Source: Pseudovirgaria hyperparasitica (Eukaryota > Ascomycota > Dothideomycetes > Acrospermales > Acrospermaceae). Taken from it: a DNA stretch of 64,000 nucleotides. Each line of letters starts with the position of its first letter. The first letter of the stretch is position 1. The notes under the pieces are model-generated. The model searched no databases. It had not been told where the DNA came from and worked only from the letters and a program-made list of their open reading frames with translations. The position numbers were made by a program, and so were the translations under genes. The stretch spans positions 369,501 to 433,500 of the forward strand of contig NW_022985560.1 in assembly GCF_010093815.1 (NCBI RefSeq), in the 5' to 3' direction. Below are positions 45,721-56,339 of this stretch, piece by piece.

Positions 45721-47513
45721 AAGTGATAAGAGTGAGAGACAGAGAGAGCCCTTCGGGTTGCAAAAGAAAGGTCGTCAAACTGTAAAGAGCTCTCACTGCT
45801 CAATATAACCAAGGCAGTGCGTTTGGTATAAGGACCAAGACCTGGTCTGTCCTAACAATATGAATACGTTAGGACAATCGCAAGCATCTAAGTGACCTTA
45901 TACAAATTCCCAGCCCATGTCCGGGCCGTAAAACTTATTGCCCGGATATATAAATAGTAAAATCTTCATGTTCTAGTATTCGCGCAATCAAAATCATTAT
46001 TGTCCTTGATACACGCCTAGATGTGACTGTTGGAAAAGCGCTACGGCGATAAAATGTGCAAGGACCATTGGGCGGTCGCTTTGTGTCACTTATGCCAGGG
46101 TATGTTCAATTAAGCCATAGCACGAAAGTCTTCATCCAGTACTGCCTAGCATCTTAAGCGGCTTAAGATTTTAGTTTTAGATTGGGATTAGAGCCAAGAA
46201 GATTTAAATCCCTCAATACTCTGCGACATTTATTAGAAAAACCGCAAGTACAGGTCGTAAAGCCCCATCAGAATATGATTTTAAACACTCACTTGGCAGG
46301 TATACCTATGCTTCTACACAACTTAGTTCTTTTAGACAGCGTGTTATAGTGTCCGAATATATCTTCAGGTCACTGACTAGTATTTAAAGATAGATAGGGC
46401 ACTCCATTAAGGCGCCAAGGCAGCACAAATCCTTAGGAACAAGACTTCACTTTCATTCTAAGATGCTTCAATAAACACGTTTCATAGCTGAACAGATACG
46501 CTCAATCGCTGAATCACTCTGTCTTCCACCCGATACAACACCATGTACATCAAATTTTCAATGACCTTGCATTAGCCCTGACATGTAGACTAGTGACCTT
46601 CAATGGATATTCTTCAGCCCTGCGGCAATCCATCCCGAACATTCTGATCTTGGCATGACCACGTCGTGGAGGGTTACCAGCCAGGTTCCGATCAAAGCCT
46701 TTACCCACACATGATTATATAGCTCAAGACGACCGAGCCTCTATGTTGCCAAGAATGTTTTCAACACTATTATTCTTTTACGCTCCGCATCAAGTCTCCC
46801 GGTATGACGTTCCTGATGTATCTACAGTTTACTTGGCATTAGAACCTTGTAATTTCAGTCCTTAATACACCCTTTAAGCCGTTTCACATTGGCCGAAATG
46901 ACCACAGCACAGTCATAATTTCTCTCTCACTCAGAGCACCACTTTTCTTTGTTCCCGCCGGCGCTTTTACCCGTTCCTCCAACCGCCGGAGCACTTGGAT
47001 TTGCTACTCCGTGCCGACTCCAATGAGATTTATAACTGGGTTATCGACCTTGTTAGTTGATACAGGCAATCTACTTTATGGCTTAAGTTTGCATCTAGGA
47101 ATGTATCATTGCTCAGCGTTCAGACTTGTGTCTCAGGTACTCCCTACGAACTATCCACAGCACAAGCTCATCTTCATCACTGTCGAATTTCCAGCCTAGT
47201 CTGCCATACAGTGTATACAATGTAGAGTGAACCAAAGTCGCAATGGCTATACTACTAGCCTGCCAATCGCGGAGCGCTCTGAACGTCATCAAACGATGCA
47301 GATGAGCAGCCATACAGCCCACTTCCGGTGTTACGCCAAACCAGATCTCTCATTAAAAGTACAAGTGGTCCCAAGTCCTCAAGCGAGGACTACCATCATA
47401 TCGCGAGCTCAGCTCGTCAATCTTCATGCGCTCATGCAGTCATTGCCCCCAATCTGCTTTTAGTGGGTACGGTCTAAAGGATTGCAACGCATTATAAATG
47501 TCGTAGAGGGGGT
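45721..47513. other. Long intergenic stretch with a possible gene remnant
   Basis: There is no full gene. On the minus strand at about 47,110-47,430, protein-like pieces (MKIDELSSRYDGSPRLRTW; then LYTLYGRLGWKFDSDEDELV) are separated by stops. This looks like a decayed gene fragment just downstream of the transporter gene. The rest shows nothing recognisable. Confidence 0.4.
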
Positions 47514-48785
47514 TCAAGCTTTGTAGCTGTCGGTGGCGCTTCGACTGCTGGCGCTCATACGCGGGGCACTGACTGGCAGTACAGGCTTGGGCTTGTTGTT
47601 TTGCTGGAGCTTAGCGATGGCGTACACGATGCCACTGACGAAGCCGACAAAGATTGCAGATACAGAGCCGAGAGTAACGGGGGTGTCGAAGAATATGAGT
47701 CCGCTCAGAGCGATGGGCAGCTTGTTCAAAGCGCCCACCATGGAGTAGGTTGTAGAGGATGTAGTACGGACACACCAGGCGGATGTATAGGAGATGAAGA
47801 CAGTCGAGAGACCGGAGAATATCCAGGATATGGCAAGCGTATGGCGCGACTCCACGGGGAAGTTCTTCTCGATGTTCGCGCTCGACCAGTCCTCCATGAA
47901 AACGGAGGCGACAAGGAGGACTGGGATAGATAGGAGGTTATTGTAAAACATGGCTGGGAACGGTCAGTACTATCAAGCATCGGAGTCGGAGTGACGTATC
48001 ATACTATCGAAGTCTTTGAAGTTGGTAAGCTTTATGCGCTTGCGCATTCCCAGCACATAGCTGGCACTGCAAAAGCAGTTTAACCCCATCCAGATGTAGC
48101 CAGCATTGAGATTGGAAACCTCAGTGCTGGCGTTGAGAGAGCTAGTTAGCGCGTGCTGAACATCCGCCCATGCAGCAATCACAGAACTGAGAACCATCAG
48201 GCCGAACGAGAAGAGGGCCATGCCGGTAACACTTCCACCGAACCACAGTACCTCGCCGTATGCAATCAAAATGATTGTCAGGTTCTTGAAGATCGTGTAA
48301 ACTGGGATGGACAGGTAGCGCATTGCTTTCATGCTGGTATAGATCATGCCGATGAGGAGAAGCGTGATGGGAAACCCTGGTGTACATTAGCTTTGTATCT
48401 CTTGAGAGCCGGTCTGAAGATTGGACAGGCGTACATCTCTTCGCCTCATCGGTCTTGAAGTCTCGGTATGTGATCAGTCCTCCAGTCTTGCAACTCTGTA
48501 TCGCGACAACACACACAATCGACTATGAGGCGTCAGCATTCTCTTCAAGGCATTGAAGTGCAGGACCCGTCTTACTTGTACGGCGAGCAGGAAGAATGTC
48601 AAGTTGAACCCTGAGCCTGAGACTACGAATTTGTTCGTCGTGGTCATCAAGATTGAAGAACCACAGTAAGCCAGTACTGGTAAAATTGGGTTATGTGCAA
48701 CACTGCCTGCGACAGGCCGTGGAGATGCTGCGCGCGGAGCTGTTGCATTGGCCGGTAGGTCTCCCCGCTTCTTCTCGTCTGCCAT
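47514..48785 (-). CDS. VRG4: GDP-mannose transporter (Vrg4/Gmt type)
   Basis: It exchanges cytosolic GDP-mannose for GMP across the Golgi membrane, supplying glycosylation and cell-wall mannan. I read four exons: 48,785-48,576, 48,522-48,435, 48,376-48,005 and 47,953-47,514, with all phases fitting, giving 369 aa. The start is [10 protein letters not shown] at 48,785. The frame is open further upstream but without a better ATG. It has about ten hydrophobic segments (nucleotide-sugar transporter fold). The GDP-mannose binding motif GALNK is present in [13 protein letters not shown], and the conserved [13 protein letters not shown] segment lies in exon 3. The polar C-terminal tail ends SYKA. 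Confidence 0.92.
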
Positions 48786-49565
48786 TATATTTGGTCGGGA
48801 TCTATCGTCGAAGTTGCTTCGTGGTGGAATAGAGGGTCTCGAGTCTGACAAGTGCTCGATCAGTCCAAGGTTAGGTGCGACGTCGTATGCTTGGCTGGAA
48901 TGCCGGCGCGTTGCAGCGAATGGGGGAGGAACGAGCGGATTGGGACAGCTGAAGCCAGAGAGAGGCGAACGACGTGAAAGAATGAGAGGAAAACGTTGGA
49001 CGCGAAATAAGAGAGACGTGGATATGGATAGATCGGAAACAGTACCGGCGTGGGATAGCCTGGCCTAGCCGGGTAAGTCCTGCGCGCTGCACTGATATGG
49101 CCGGGGATGGATGGATTCAACGTCAGCGTCCGGTAATCTGCCGGCCCCTTTTTCCTCTAATGATTTAATCCCCTTTGATGACCATACCAGGGGTGGATAT
49201 TGTCCACAAACCGAGGTTGAGGCTGGAGATGTGTGGCGGTTCATCCACGGTACATGTGAAGGATGCAAATACTAACACCGGTACTGGCGCTGGTTGGTGT
49301 TTGGAGCGCTGTTGTTTGTGAATATACTTTCATTATCGATGTTTGTGAAGCTGATCGGGTTTTGGAGACGACGTGCTGGTGGTGAGGACACAGCACTGCT
49401 CACTAGTGCGTGGAGGTGCTTAGAGTAGGTGTACGTACTTCCAATTGTCTCTACGTACAACACCCTGCACGTTCTTACGCAGCTGCTACGAATCTCCACT
49501 GCTTGATTGCGCGTCACCGTTGACAGACGGGCACAAGACGCTCAACACAGTTCATCTACGAAAGT
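48786..49565. promoter_or_regulatory. Divergent promoter region, VRG4 / PLP1
   Basis: 780 bp separate the divergent starts. Several short open frames overlap on the minus strand with no recognisable domain. Probably leaders and promoters. Confidence 0.4.
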
Positions 49566-50248
49566 ATGCCAGAGTTAGATGCCAAGGTCGCGTCAGTCTT
49601 GGACCGCGCAGGCCCTGACTCGGATGACGAAGACGCTCTGATTGCCAGCCTTGAGAAAGATGAGGATGCGTCGCTCTCAGCGTTTCGCGAGCGGCGTCTG
49701 CAGCAACTCCATGAAGAGGTTAATCGAGCAAAAGCGTTGCGCAGTTCCGACCATGGCACGTTCCTCGAGGTGAAAGATGAAAAGTCTTTAATGGACATCA
49801 CCACTCAGACAAAGCTTTGCGTGGTGCATTTCTTCAAGCCAGACTTCAATAGGTGCGGAATAATGGACCGTCATCTCGAGGTAAACATGCATCATTTGCA
49901 TTATTGCACATTCGTTGATTTCGAGAGCAGACCCTTGCACCAAAACATTACGATACACGTTTCCTCAGAATCAATGTCGAGAACGCGCCGTTTCTAGTCA
50001 CTAAGCTGAAGGTCCAGGTACTGCCCTGTGTGATCGCATTCATGGACGGCAAACAAGTCGACCGCATTATTGGTTTTGAAGGACTTGGGTACACGCAGGA
50101 CTCTTTTACTACTAAAGATCTGGAGTCTCGTTTACTAGAAGCAAACGTACTCGTGCGATCCAAGCTTGGTGATGAGGAAGCAGCCAGGAGAGGCTTCCAG
50201 CCAAAAAAACAGGTCACTGAATACGAAGATGACGATGATTGGGATTGA
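49566..50248 (+). CDS. PLP1: Phosducin-like protein 3 / thioredoxin-domain protein 9 (Plp1, TXNDC9)
   Basis: A cytosolic co-factor of the CCT/TRiC chaperonin linked to tubulin folding. It has two exons, 49,566-49,880 and 49,931-50,248, with a 50-bp intron, giving 210 aa. The N-terminal helix (RERRLQQLHEEVNRAKAL) is followed by a thioredoxin fold, with VVHFFKPDFNRCGIMDRHLE running into TLAPKHYDTRFLRINVENAPFL. The single Cys in place of the CxxC pair is normal for the family. LPCVIAFMDGKQVDRIIGFEGLG follows in the second exon. The acidic tail ends EDDDDWD. Confidence 0.92.
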
Positions 50249-50816
50249 GCTCTTGTACGCTGTGTCTCTGTACGGAGTGGGCGCTGGTGTATCGTCGCTT
50301 AGAACTAGGTGGCGCTGTGATCAGCTTGTTCGTTCATCATATATCCACACATGTTACACTGGCAGACTTCTGGCGCGATTCAACATACGGTCCCGAGACA
50401 CTGGTCGGCGACTATGCTGCCACGTATAAGGCTGCAGCTATCCTCCGATTCGTACTATGTACCGACCAACAGACACTGTGGATCTACATGTAGAACGGAG
50501 CGTGTGAGACCCGATCAAGCAGCGCCCTGACCTCTGACACGAAACTACATCGAGGCACGATGGTCCAAATTCAGATTCTCATTTAGGTAGGCCCTGCTCC
50601 AAGGTCAATCATTACCTGTGCAAAATTGGCTTCATGATTGCTCCTGGTAGCGGACACTAAGGAAAGGAAACACAACTCGCAGACTTTGTCAAGATTGTCT
50701 GGTCGAAGCAGACTGTCGAATTCGATTCTATGTACTTGAAATTTCAATCTTCTCAAACCACGAACATACTCAAACCTTGTTCCAGCTGTCAAGTTGCTCG
50801 TCGTCATTCCCGGCGC
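50249..50816. other. Convergent intergenic region
   Basis: It lies between the 3' ends of PLP1 and the acireductone dioxygenase gene. Nothing else is recognised. Confidence 0.4.
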
Positions 50817-51413
50817 TTAGGATTCCCGCGATGAGAGATACTGCTTACGAAAGCCATTCTCATCCGTCTCCTTGCCCCTATTCAACGGCGTCCACTTCGG
50901 CTCGTCCTGAAACAAGCGCATTGCCTTTGTATAATTCTGCTCATCCGTCGTGAATCGATGATATATGCCCGCCGGCATTATCATCAGGTCAAACTTCTCC
51001 AACTTGATCCGCACCCAATCATCCTCTTTTCCCCGCACGTCAAAGTACCCTCCGCCATCCAAGATGTATCGGATCTCCTCATCCTCGTGCAAGTGCTCGT
51101 GGAAGAAGTTCTTAACCTTCTCCTCGTACGCATCGCCCATGGTCGTCGGCGAGATTGTGACTTCATCGCGATTCTTGTAATTGCGGCCGGCAGCGAGGGC
51201 GTTTACATCGTCGAGAGACGGGTAATTATAGTGCAGTATGCCCAACTTGGAGAGGTATTCGGAGGGGACCTCGCGACCGGAGTCGTGAGGGGCGCGTTGG
51301 TCGCCCTGCATGTTAATGTCAGCCATAATTTTTCTTCAACGAGTGCGCTTGCGATCGAGGAAAGAATGGTGGTGGCGACATACGGGCTCGTTATCATACC
51401 AGTATGCCTTCAT
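50817..51413 (-). CDS. ADI1: Acireductone dioxygenase
   Basis: The Fe-dependent enzyme of the methionine salvage pathway. It converts acireductone to the keto-acid precursor of methionine plus formate. Two exons: 51,413-51,384 (only ten codons, [10 protein letters not shown]) and 51,305-50,817, giving 172 aa. The second exon is also open from an internal ATG at 51,326, but that start would lose the conserved first strand. The GT...CATGCAG intron restores [12 protein letters not shown]. Metal ligands are H81, H83 and E87 in [16 protein letters not shown] and H126 in [20 protein letters not shown] is conserved. The call is firm. Confidence 0.95.
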
Positions 51414-53202
51414 CTTGAATATGCTGATGAGATGTCTTATTAGGATAGCATGAGCTTGTGAGGCTGTTTGGAAGATTTGGTCAGGGACCGATGATGCCAT
51501 TGCCATACGCCCAATGGATAGCCTTGGATGCCTAATTCTGCTTAGGTCCGTGGTAACCCCGCATGGATCCGTGCGTTTCTTGCTCAAGAGTCAACACTCG
51601 TGTCGATTGATGACATTTCATTCGTCAAAAAAAGGTCGTTCAAAACAACAGACCTGACTGGCTGCTGATTGATATGCGTTTTTACTGCGGAGACATCACT
51701 CGGTCTTGACGATGCTGAAGCTGCAAAGAACGGCGGCGATGTTGGGAAGATCGTCCATATCACCCAACCTTCCTGGCGCGCTGTAAGTTTGCGGCACGGG
51801 AGGGAGATTGGAATAAAAGACAAGGTCTCGTGACGTCCTGCGCAAGGCTCGCGATTGAATGAGTCCGAACAACATGCCAGGCTTGCCAGTTGCATTTCTG
51901 CCGATCCTCTAGATCTTCAACTGACCAGTCACTTGTCAGGGATCTCGATACAGACGGGCATAGGAGTTTGAAGCCGAGATCCTACGGCTTAGGCATGAGA
52001 ATCTATTTGTGGCCCCCCTGCATTTAAGGCCAAAGGTTGATTCATCACCAACACAGCCGACTGCAGCCATCCATTCAACCAGCACTGAGAAGAAGAAGAG
52101 GCAGATGCACACGCAATACTGAGTCCACGGCGCACAATAGCAAATATGGGATTGTCACCTCAAAACGTGGACAGCAAATTCGCCTATTCCTTCTGTGCAC
52201 CCTTTCATCTCTCCTTCCTCGCTCTCATCATCACCAGTAACAGACAAGTCAGACAAACATCTACATGCCAGCCTTATCGAGCACCAGGCCTAGGCCCAAG
52301 TCCCCAATGCCTGGTTTCACCTTCAGTGCTGGGCCACTCGGAAGCTCCGCTCCACCCTAATGCGTAGCGGGCCTCTTCTTCCCCTTCCGGCCGCCGTGAC
52401 ACTTTTCCCCCCACACACAATTCTCCACCCCTAAGGCAGCCAGTCCATCCAAATTTCGCATAAGCATATAAGAATTGCTTTGCTTGCTCGCACACCAGCC
52501 AAAGAAGAACACGACGTCGCACACTCACATTGCCGTACCGGCCAAACATAGCACGCCATGCAGCTCGCCAGCTGGTCTTATGGAAGCGCCCCAGATACAC
52601 CGTCAGCAGCACATCGGATCGGCAGGCTGCACACAAGTAAAGTCTGCGATCGATTGGCACGTTTTGACTGTGCCCGGAAAGGCTCGTCACTGGCTTTCGC
52701 TGACGACCCTTGGGGCGGCGCGGGCGGATTGTTGTTTCGGTCTGCGCGCTGCAGGTAACCAGGAAGCTGCAGTAGTGGTGATGTAACGTAAACGTGCATG
52801 CGTGGTGGCTTGATACTGATGCTCCTTATGGTCCATCCCGTTTGGACTGCGCCGCATATCAGAAGACTCCCCAAGAGGAAGAGATATGTGCGTGTGTACT
52901 GGTGCGCACGCAAGGGCTGTACAGTATGGATGCAGATCGTGGCGCTTGTGCACTGTGCTTCGTTGTGTGATTCATTTTTCTTTGGGAGGGGAGAGTCATA
53001 TGTACCCTTGTTTGGTGTATTTGTTTGTGGGTGCTGTGCTTGATGTCTCTCTGCTTTAAGTACGAACGAGATTCTCTCTGTGGCAGTCTGGTCCAACGTC
53101 ATTTATCGCTATATCTTGTTGAAACAACACTATCCCTCGTGGATCTCCTTTTCTGCTGAACTTGCAGTGAACATATATCCTCTCCCTGCTACCACCAAGC
53201 TC
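51414..53202. other. Long intergenic region
   Basis: 1.8 kb between divergent genes. It has pyrimidine-rich stretches and several overlapping short open frames on both strands (for example 52,578-53,102 minus), with low-complexity sequence and no domains. It probably holds promoters and a long leader of the following gene. Confidence 0.4.
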
Positions 53203-53751
53203 ATGCCCTCCGGAGTCTCCAAGTCTCCATACAAGAGTCCAAATACATCCTCATCATCCAGCATGTCGGACCTCCTCTCCCCATCCACGTCCAGCAGCGG
53301 CTCAACAAGATCCACAAGCAGCACAAAGGTCGTATGCCGTTCTGGGATCGGCGGCAGAGGCAACTACCGCAAAGTCTGTGCCTCTGAAGTCCCACCCATG
53401 CCAGCCTCATTCACATTACCGCCTCGACCACAGCGCAACTACTCGTCGGGCATTGGCGGAGCTGGAAACCACCATTCATCAAACAACCGGTCTCTGCTCG
53501 ACATGGAGGACCAGATCGAGCGCGACCGCGTTTTCAAGGGGCGTCCGAAGAATCGACACTATGGCATCGGTGGATTTGGCAACTTCGTCGATAGCAGCCA
53601 TAGCGGATCCGGCACTCGGACGCGGACGCCTTCATCCTCGGCCTTCAGCAGCGAGCCTCTGCCATATGGAGCACTCGATTCACTGAGTCGAAAGTTATCG
53701 AGTACATTTTTGAGACGCAAAGGATCGACAACGTTTTCGAGCACCTCCTAG
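53203..53751 (+). CDS. DUF3602-like protein with three GIGGxGN repeats
   Basis: A 182-aa Ser-rich, probably disordered protein. Three spaced copies of a glycine motif are visible: SGIGGRGNYRK, SGIGGAGNHHS and YGIGGFGNFVD. This resembles the GRGGAGN repeats of the fungal DUF3602 family, with Ile in place of the usual Arg. The function is unknown. I chose the ATG at 53,203 (MPSGVSKSPYKSP). The frame is open further upstream, but only from a non-ATG codon. The C-terminal part has LSSTFLRRKGS. The family link is moderate. Confidence 0.7.
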   Translation: MPSGVSKSPYKSPNTSSSSSMSDLLSPSTSSSGSTRSTSSTKVVCRSGIGGRGNYRKVCASEVPPMPASFTLPPRPQRNYSSGIGGAGNHHSSNNRSLLDMEDQIERDRVFKGRPKNRHYGIGGFGNFVDSSHSGSGTRTRTPSSSAFSSEPLPYGALDSLSRKLSSTFLRRKGSTTFSSTS

Positions 53752-54122
53752 GGAATTATATTCAGCTGTCTGCTACATGTACATTCTTTTCACTCGCAAT
53801 AAGTCTATTTTATGACGAGACATTGGAGTGACCTTTCGTATGATCGGTTTTTACTTACTCGCCAAATACTTTCCTCGTAATATGTGTTCGTGGGCATCAT
53901 GCTGGCATTTTGTTTTAATACACAGTCTCTACAAACACCATCATGAGGAAATTCCATGGTATAGCTACTAGGCCGTCTAGTGCCATCAGATTGCAAGTCC
54001 AAACTGAACCCTGAATCTGCGACGACCCAATTTTCGTGTCACCTTGTGTCATTGAACGTGCTCATTTCTTGATGACAAGGTGGCATGCATTCAGGATTCG
54101 ATGACGAATGCTTATGACATGA
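53752..54122. other. Convergent intergenic region
   Basis: It lies between the 3' ends of the DUF3602-like gene and SWI5. No gene seen. Confidence 0.4.
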
Positions 54123-55289
54123 TTAGTCCTTCGTCTCGATCCCAAACTCCTCTTGCACTTCCTTGATTCGTACACCACGTGAATCAGCAATCAGTCCCAT
54201 GAGTCCCATGCCAATGTCGCGCATTTCGTTGTACTCGTGTAGTAATTTGATGTGCCGCTTAGTCACAGATGTTGCCGCAGCCATAGCAGTAGCTTTATCC
54301 ATGTCCTTAGGGTCGATTCCAGGCTTTAGGTGATCCTTGACGCCAGGCAATGACGCAAGAGCCCGCAGGAGTTTGTCACGCTCGGCCTCAAGGGTATCGA
54401 TGGTAGCTTGCTGAGCTGCAAAGCGAGACTGAACTGCAGTAGGTTTTGTTGGTGATGGGTACTGCTGCGTTGATGCTGAGGTAGTGAAAGAATCCGTAAC
54501 CTGTGTTTCTTGGGTGCCTGGTGTCGCTGTCGGTCGTACATTGGAGCTAGCTGAGAATCTCTTTCTGGTGTCAGTCTCGTTCCGCTCTGTTGTTGCTTTA
54601 GTGTTATCTGCAGTATTGCCAATCCCCAGCCCACCTGCGTGATATGCAGCATCACTGGCGGACCCAACTTGCGTTATTTCAACTGCAGTCAAAGTTGAGT
54701 CGGCAAGCTTTTGCTCATCAGCTAGACGATGCTCTGAGGATGCAACATCATGTTGGTGAGTTATCTCCCGCTGAAGATTACCAAGATTTTCTTCTGAAGC
54801 CTTCGTTCGCACAGTAGAACTATCATGCGGAGTCGTGGTCCTGTTAGGGATTGACTGACATGAGCTTGATGAGAATATGACAGTGTCATCAGCAACCGCG
54901 TCGCGGTCGAATGATTGGCAATTGGTGGCTATCCCGCGTTCTGGTGCGAACAACAGTTCATCATCGTCCGTATCTTCGTCGTTACGAACAATACACGAAG
55001 ATATACCCGCTGTTGGGCCTTCATTCTGATCGCTCTCAGCTGTAAGATGATCTTGTCGGTCCATCGTATGCTGAATATGTCCGTTAGTCTCTACCAGTTC
55101 TCCAGGGCTTTCTGACACATTGCCAATCTTCACAGGAGAGGTGTCATGGTCGGAGATGTCTTGTGTTCCGGCTGGTGTCTCAGGAATCTCGCGCACATTC
55201 ACTGAACGTAGAATACCATAATCCTGAAGCAATTGATCCTCTTCGGCACCTGTGTTCATCGTGGGTTCATGCGTGCTGAAGATCGTCAT
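54123..55289 (-). CDS. SWI5: Swi5/Sae3-type recombination mediator with long N-terminal extension
   Basis: The last 110 residues match Swi5: a coiled helix (QQATIDTLEAERDKLLRAL), then KRHIKLLHEYNEMRDIGM, GLMGLIADSRGV and the end VQEEFGIETKD. Swi5 pairs with Sfr1 to help Rad51/Dmc1 in homologous recombination. It is intronless, 388 aa. About 270 residues before the domain are acidic, Ser/Thr-rich and probably disordered. Yeast Swi5 is far shorter. Long extensions occur in other filamentous fungi, but the role of this one is unknown. The ATG at 55,289 was chosen. A second in-frame ATG follows ten codons later. Confidence 0.85.
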   Translation of the reverse strand: MTIFSTHEPTMNTGAEEDQLLQDYGILRSVNVREIPETPAGTQDISDHDTSPVKIGNVSESPGELVETNGHIQHTMDRQDHLTAESDQNEGPTAGISSCIVRNDEDTDDDELLFAPERGIATNCQSFDRDAVADDTVIFSSSSCQSIPNRTTTPHDSSTVRTKASEENLGNLQREITHQHDVASSEHRLADEQKLADSTLTAVEITQVGSASDAAYHAGGLGIGNTADNTKATTERNETDTRKRFSASSNVRPTATPGTQETQVTDSFTTSASTQQYPSPTKPTAVQSRFAAQQATIDTLEAERDKLLRALASLPGVKDHLKPGIDPKDMDKATAMAAATSVTKRHIKLLHEYNEMRDIGMGLMGLIADSRGVRIKEVQEEFGIETKD

Positions 55290-56339
55290 TCGTTAGGGTA
55301 CTATTCTTGGTCATAATGCCAAGACGCTAATCAGCCAGTTTTTCAGCAGTCGCCCAACTAAAAGGTTAAGTTATCCTGGCGTGAATTCGTGGTAATTAGT
55401 CAAGATACCGCGGATTCTATCAAAAGGAATAGGATATTTTTTCACATATAAGAGTGCGGAAAAGCCTGAGATGGGAAACTTAACTTATATTCAAAGTCCG
55501 AACCGAACTCTGCACTGTACTTTTCGCTGTTTACGAACGTGCGTATTTCATAAAAATGTAATTACATAGCCATATATATGTTGGTCTACAAAAGGCAGGT
55601 GTTGAGTACCTCTTTACGGATAGAAATACTGCGAGTAGCCTTGCCTTTAGACATTACATCAGCCCGCGTCAGGGAGAGATTTTTACACGTTCGTTCATCC
55701 TTGGAGGCCTTTGCTAGCGCCTGTTGTTGCAATCTTCATTACTAAGAGCTTCTACAGATCCAAATATATAGAGCAGCACCAGACGAATTGCTTCTCTTAG
55801 AAGCGCATGTGAGTAAAAATCATGGCCTTGATGCAGTTCATGCACTGTCCTACATATATACGACAATATGATCCAAGGTCAGGCTGCGTTCGATTGGCAT
55901 GACTTTGTTTATATATAGGCAGCCACGCATCACACAGGCATTTCGACGGAGGAAACAGGCATGTCCGAGAGGTAAAGGGTGACGGACGGGAGCAGACCTA
56001 GAACGCGAATTAATTGCCAGAGCAACAATGCAGAATAATTATCCATAACAGTTGTCGGGCAGGACTCTGTAGAGTGACAAGTGAGAGGCGCGTGTACGTC
56101 TCGTAAGGCTGTAAAGTAACTAGGGAGGCTTGGCTGACCTTACCGGAAAGCGGCGGCGACATCTTACGCCTTTCCACTCCCTACGCTACGACCTCCTCTT
56201 TAACGTCTCTCTATCAAGTCGAAGGAGATCTACCAAGGGCAGCGCCTTACACGCCACTGGATTCGTCCCTTCGAGTTTCAAGAACCTTTGCCGGAGGTTT
56301 GGTGTTACTAATTAGGCTCCATACACCTCCGCATCTGCC
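55290..56339. promoter_or_regulatory. Divergent promoter region, SWI5 / YTP1-like
   Basis: 1,050 bp between divergent genes. A short plus-strand open frame (56,130-56,315) has no domain. Several TATATATA-like stretches (about 55,570 and 55,850-55,915) are present, but none can be tied to a start. Confidence 0.35.

Noticed and set aside
51326-51326. Internal ATG as the start of acireductone dioxygenase
   Set aside because: It lies inside the intron and would replace the conserved first ten residues with unrelated sequence.
51584-51895. Minus-strand open frame of 103 codons upstream of the dioxygenase gene
   Set aside because: No recognisable domain or conserved feature. Probably chance.
52475-53102. 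Overlapping open frames on both strands upstream of the DUF3602-like gene
   Set aside because: Low-complexity composition, no family match and mutual overlap. Treated as a leader or promoter region.
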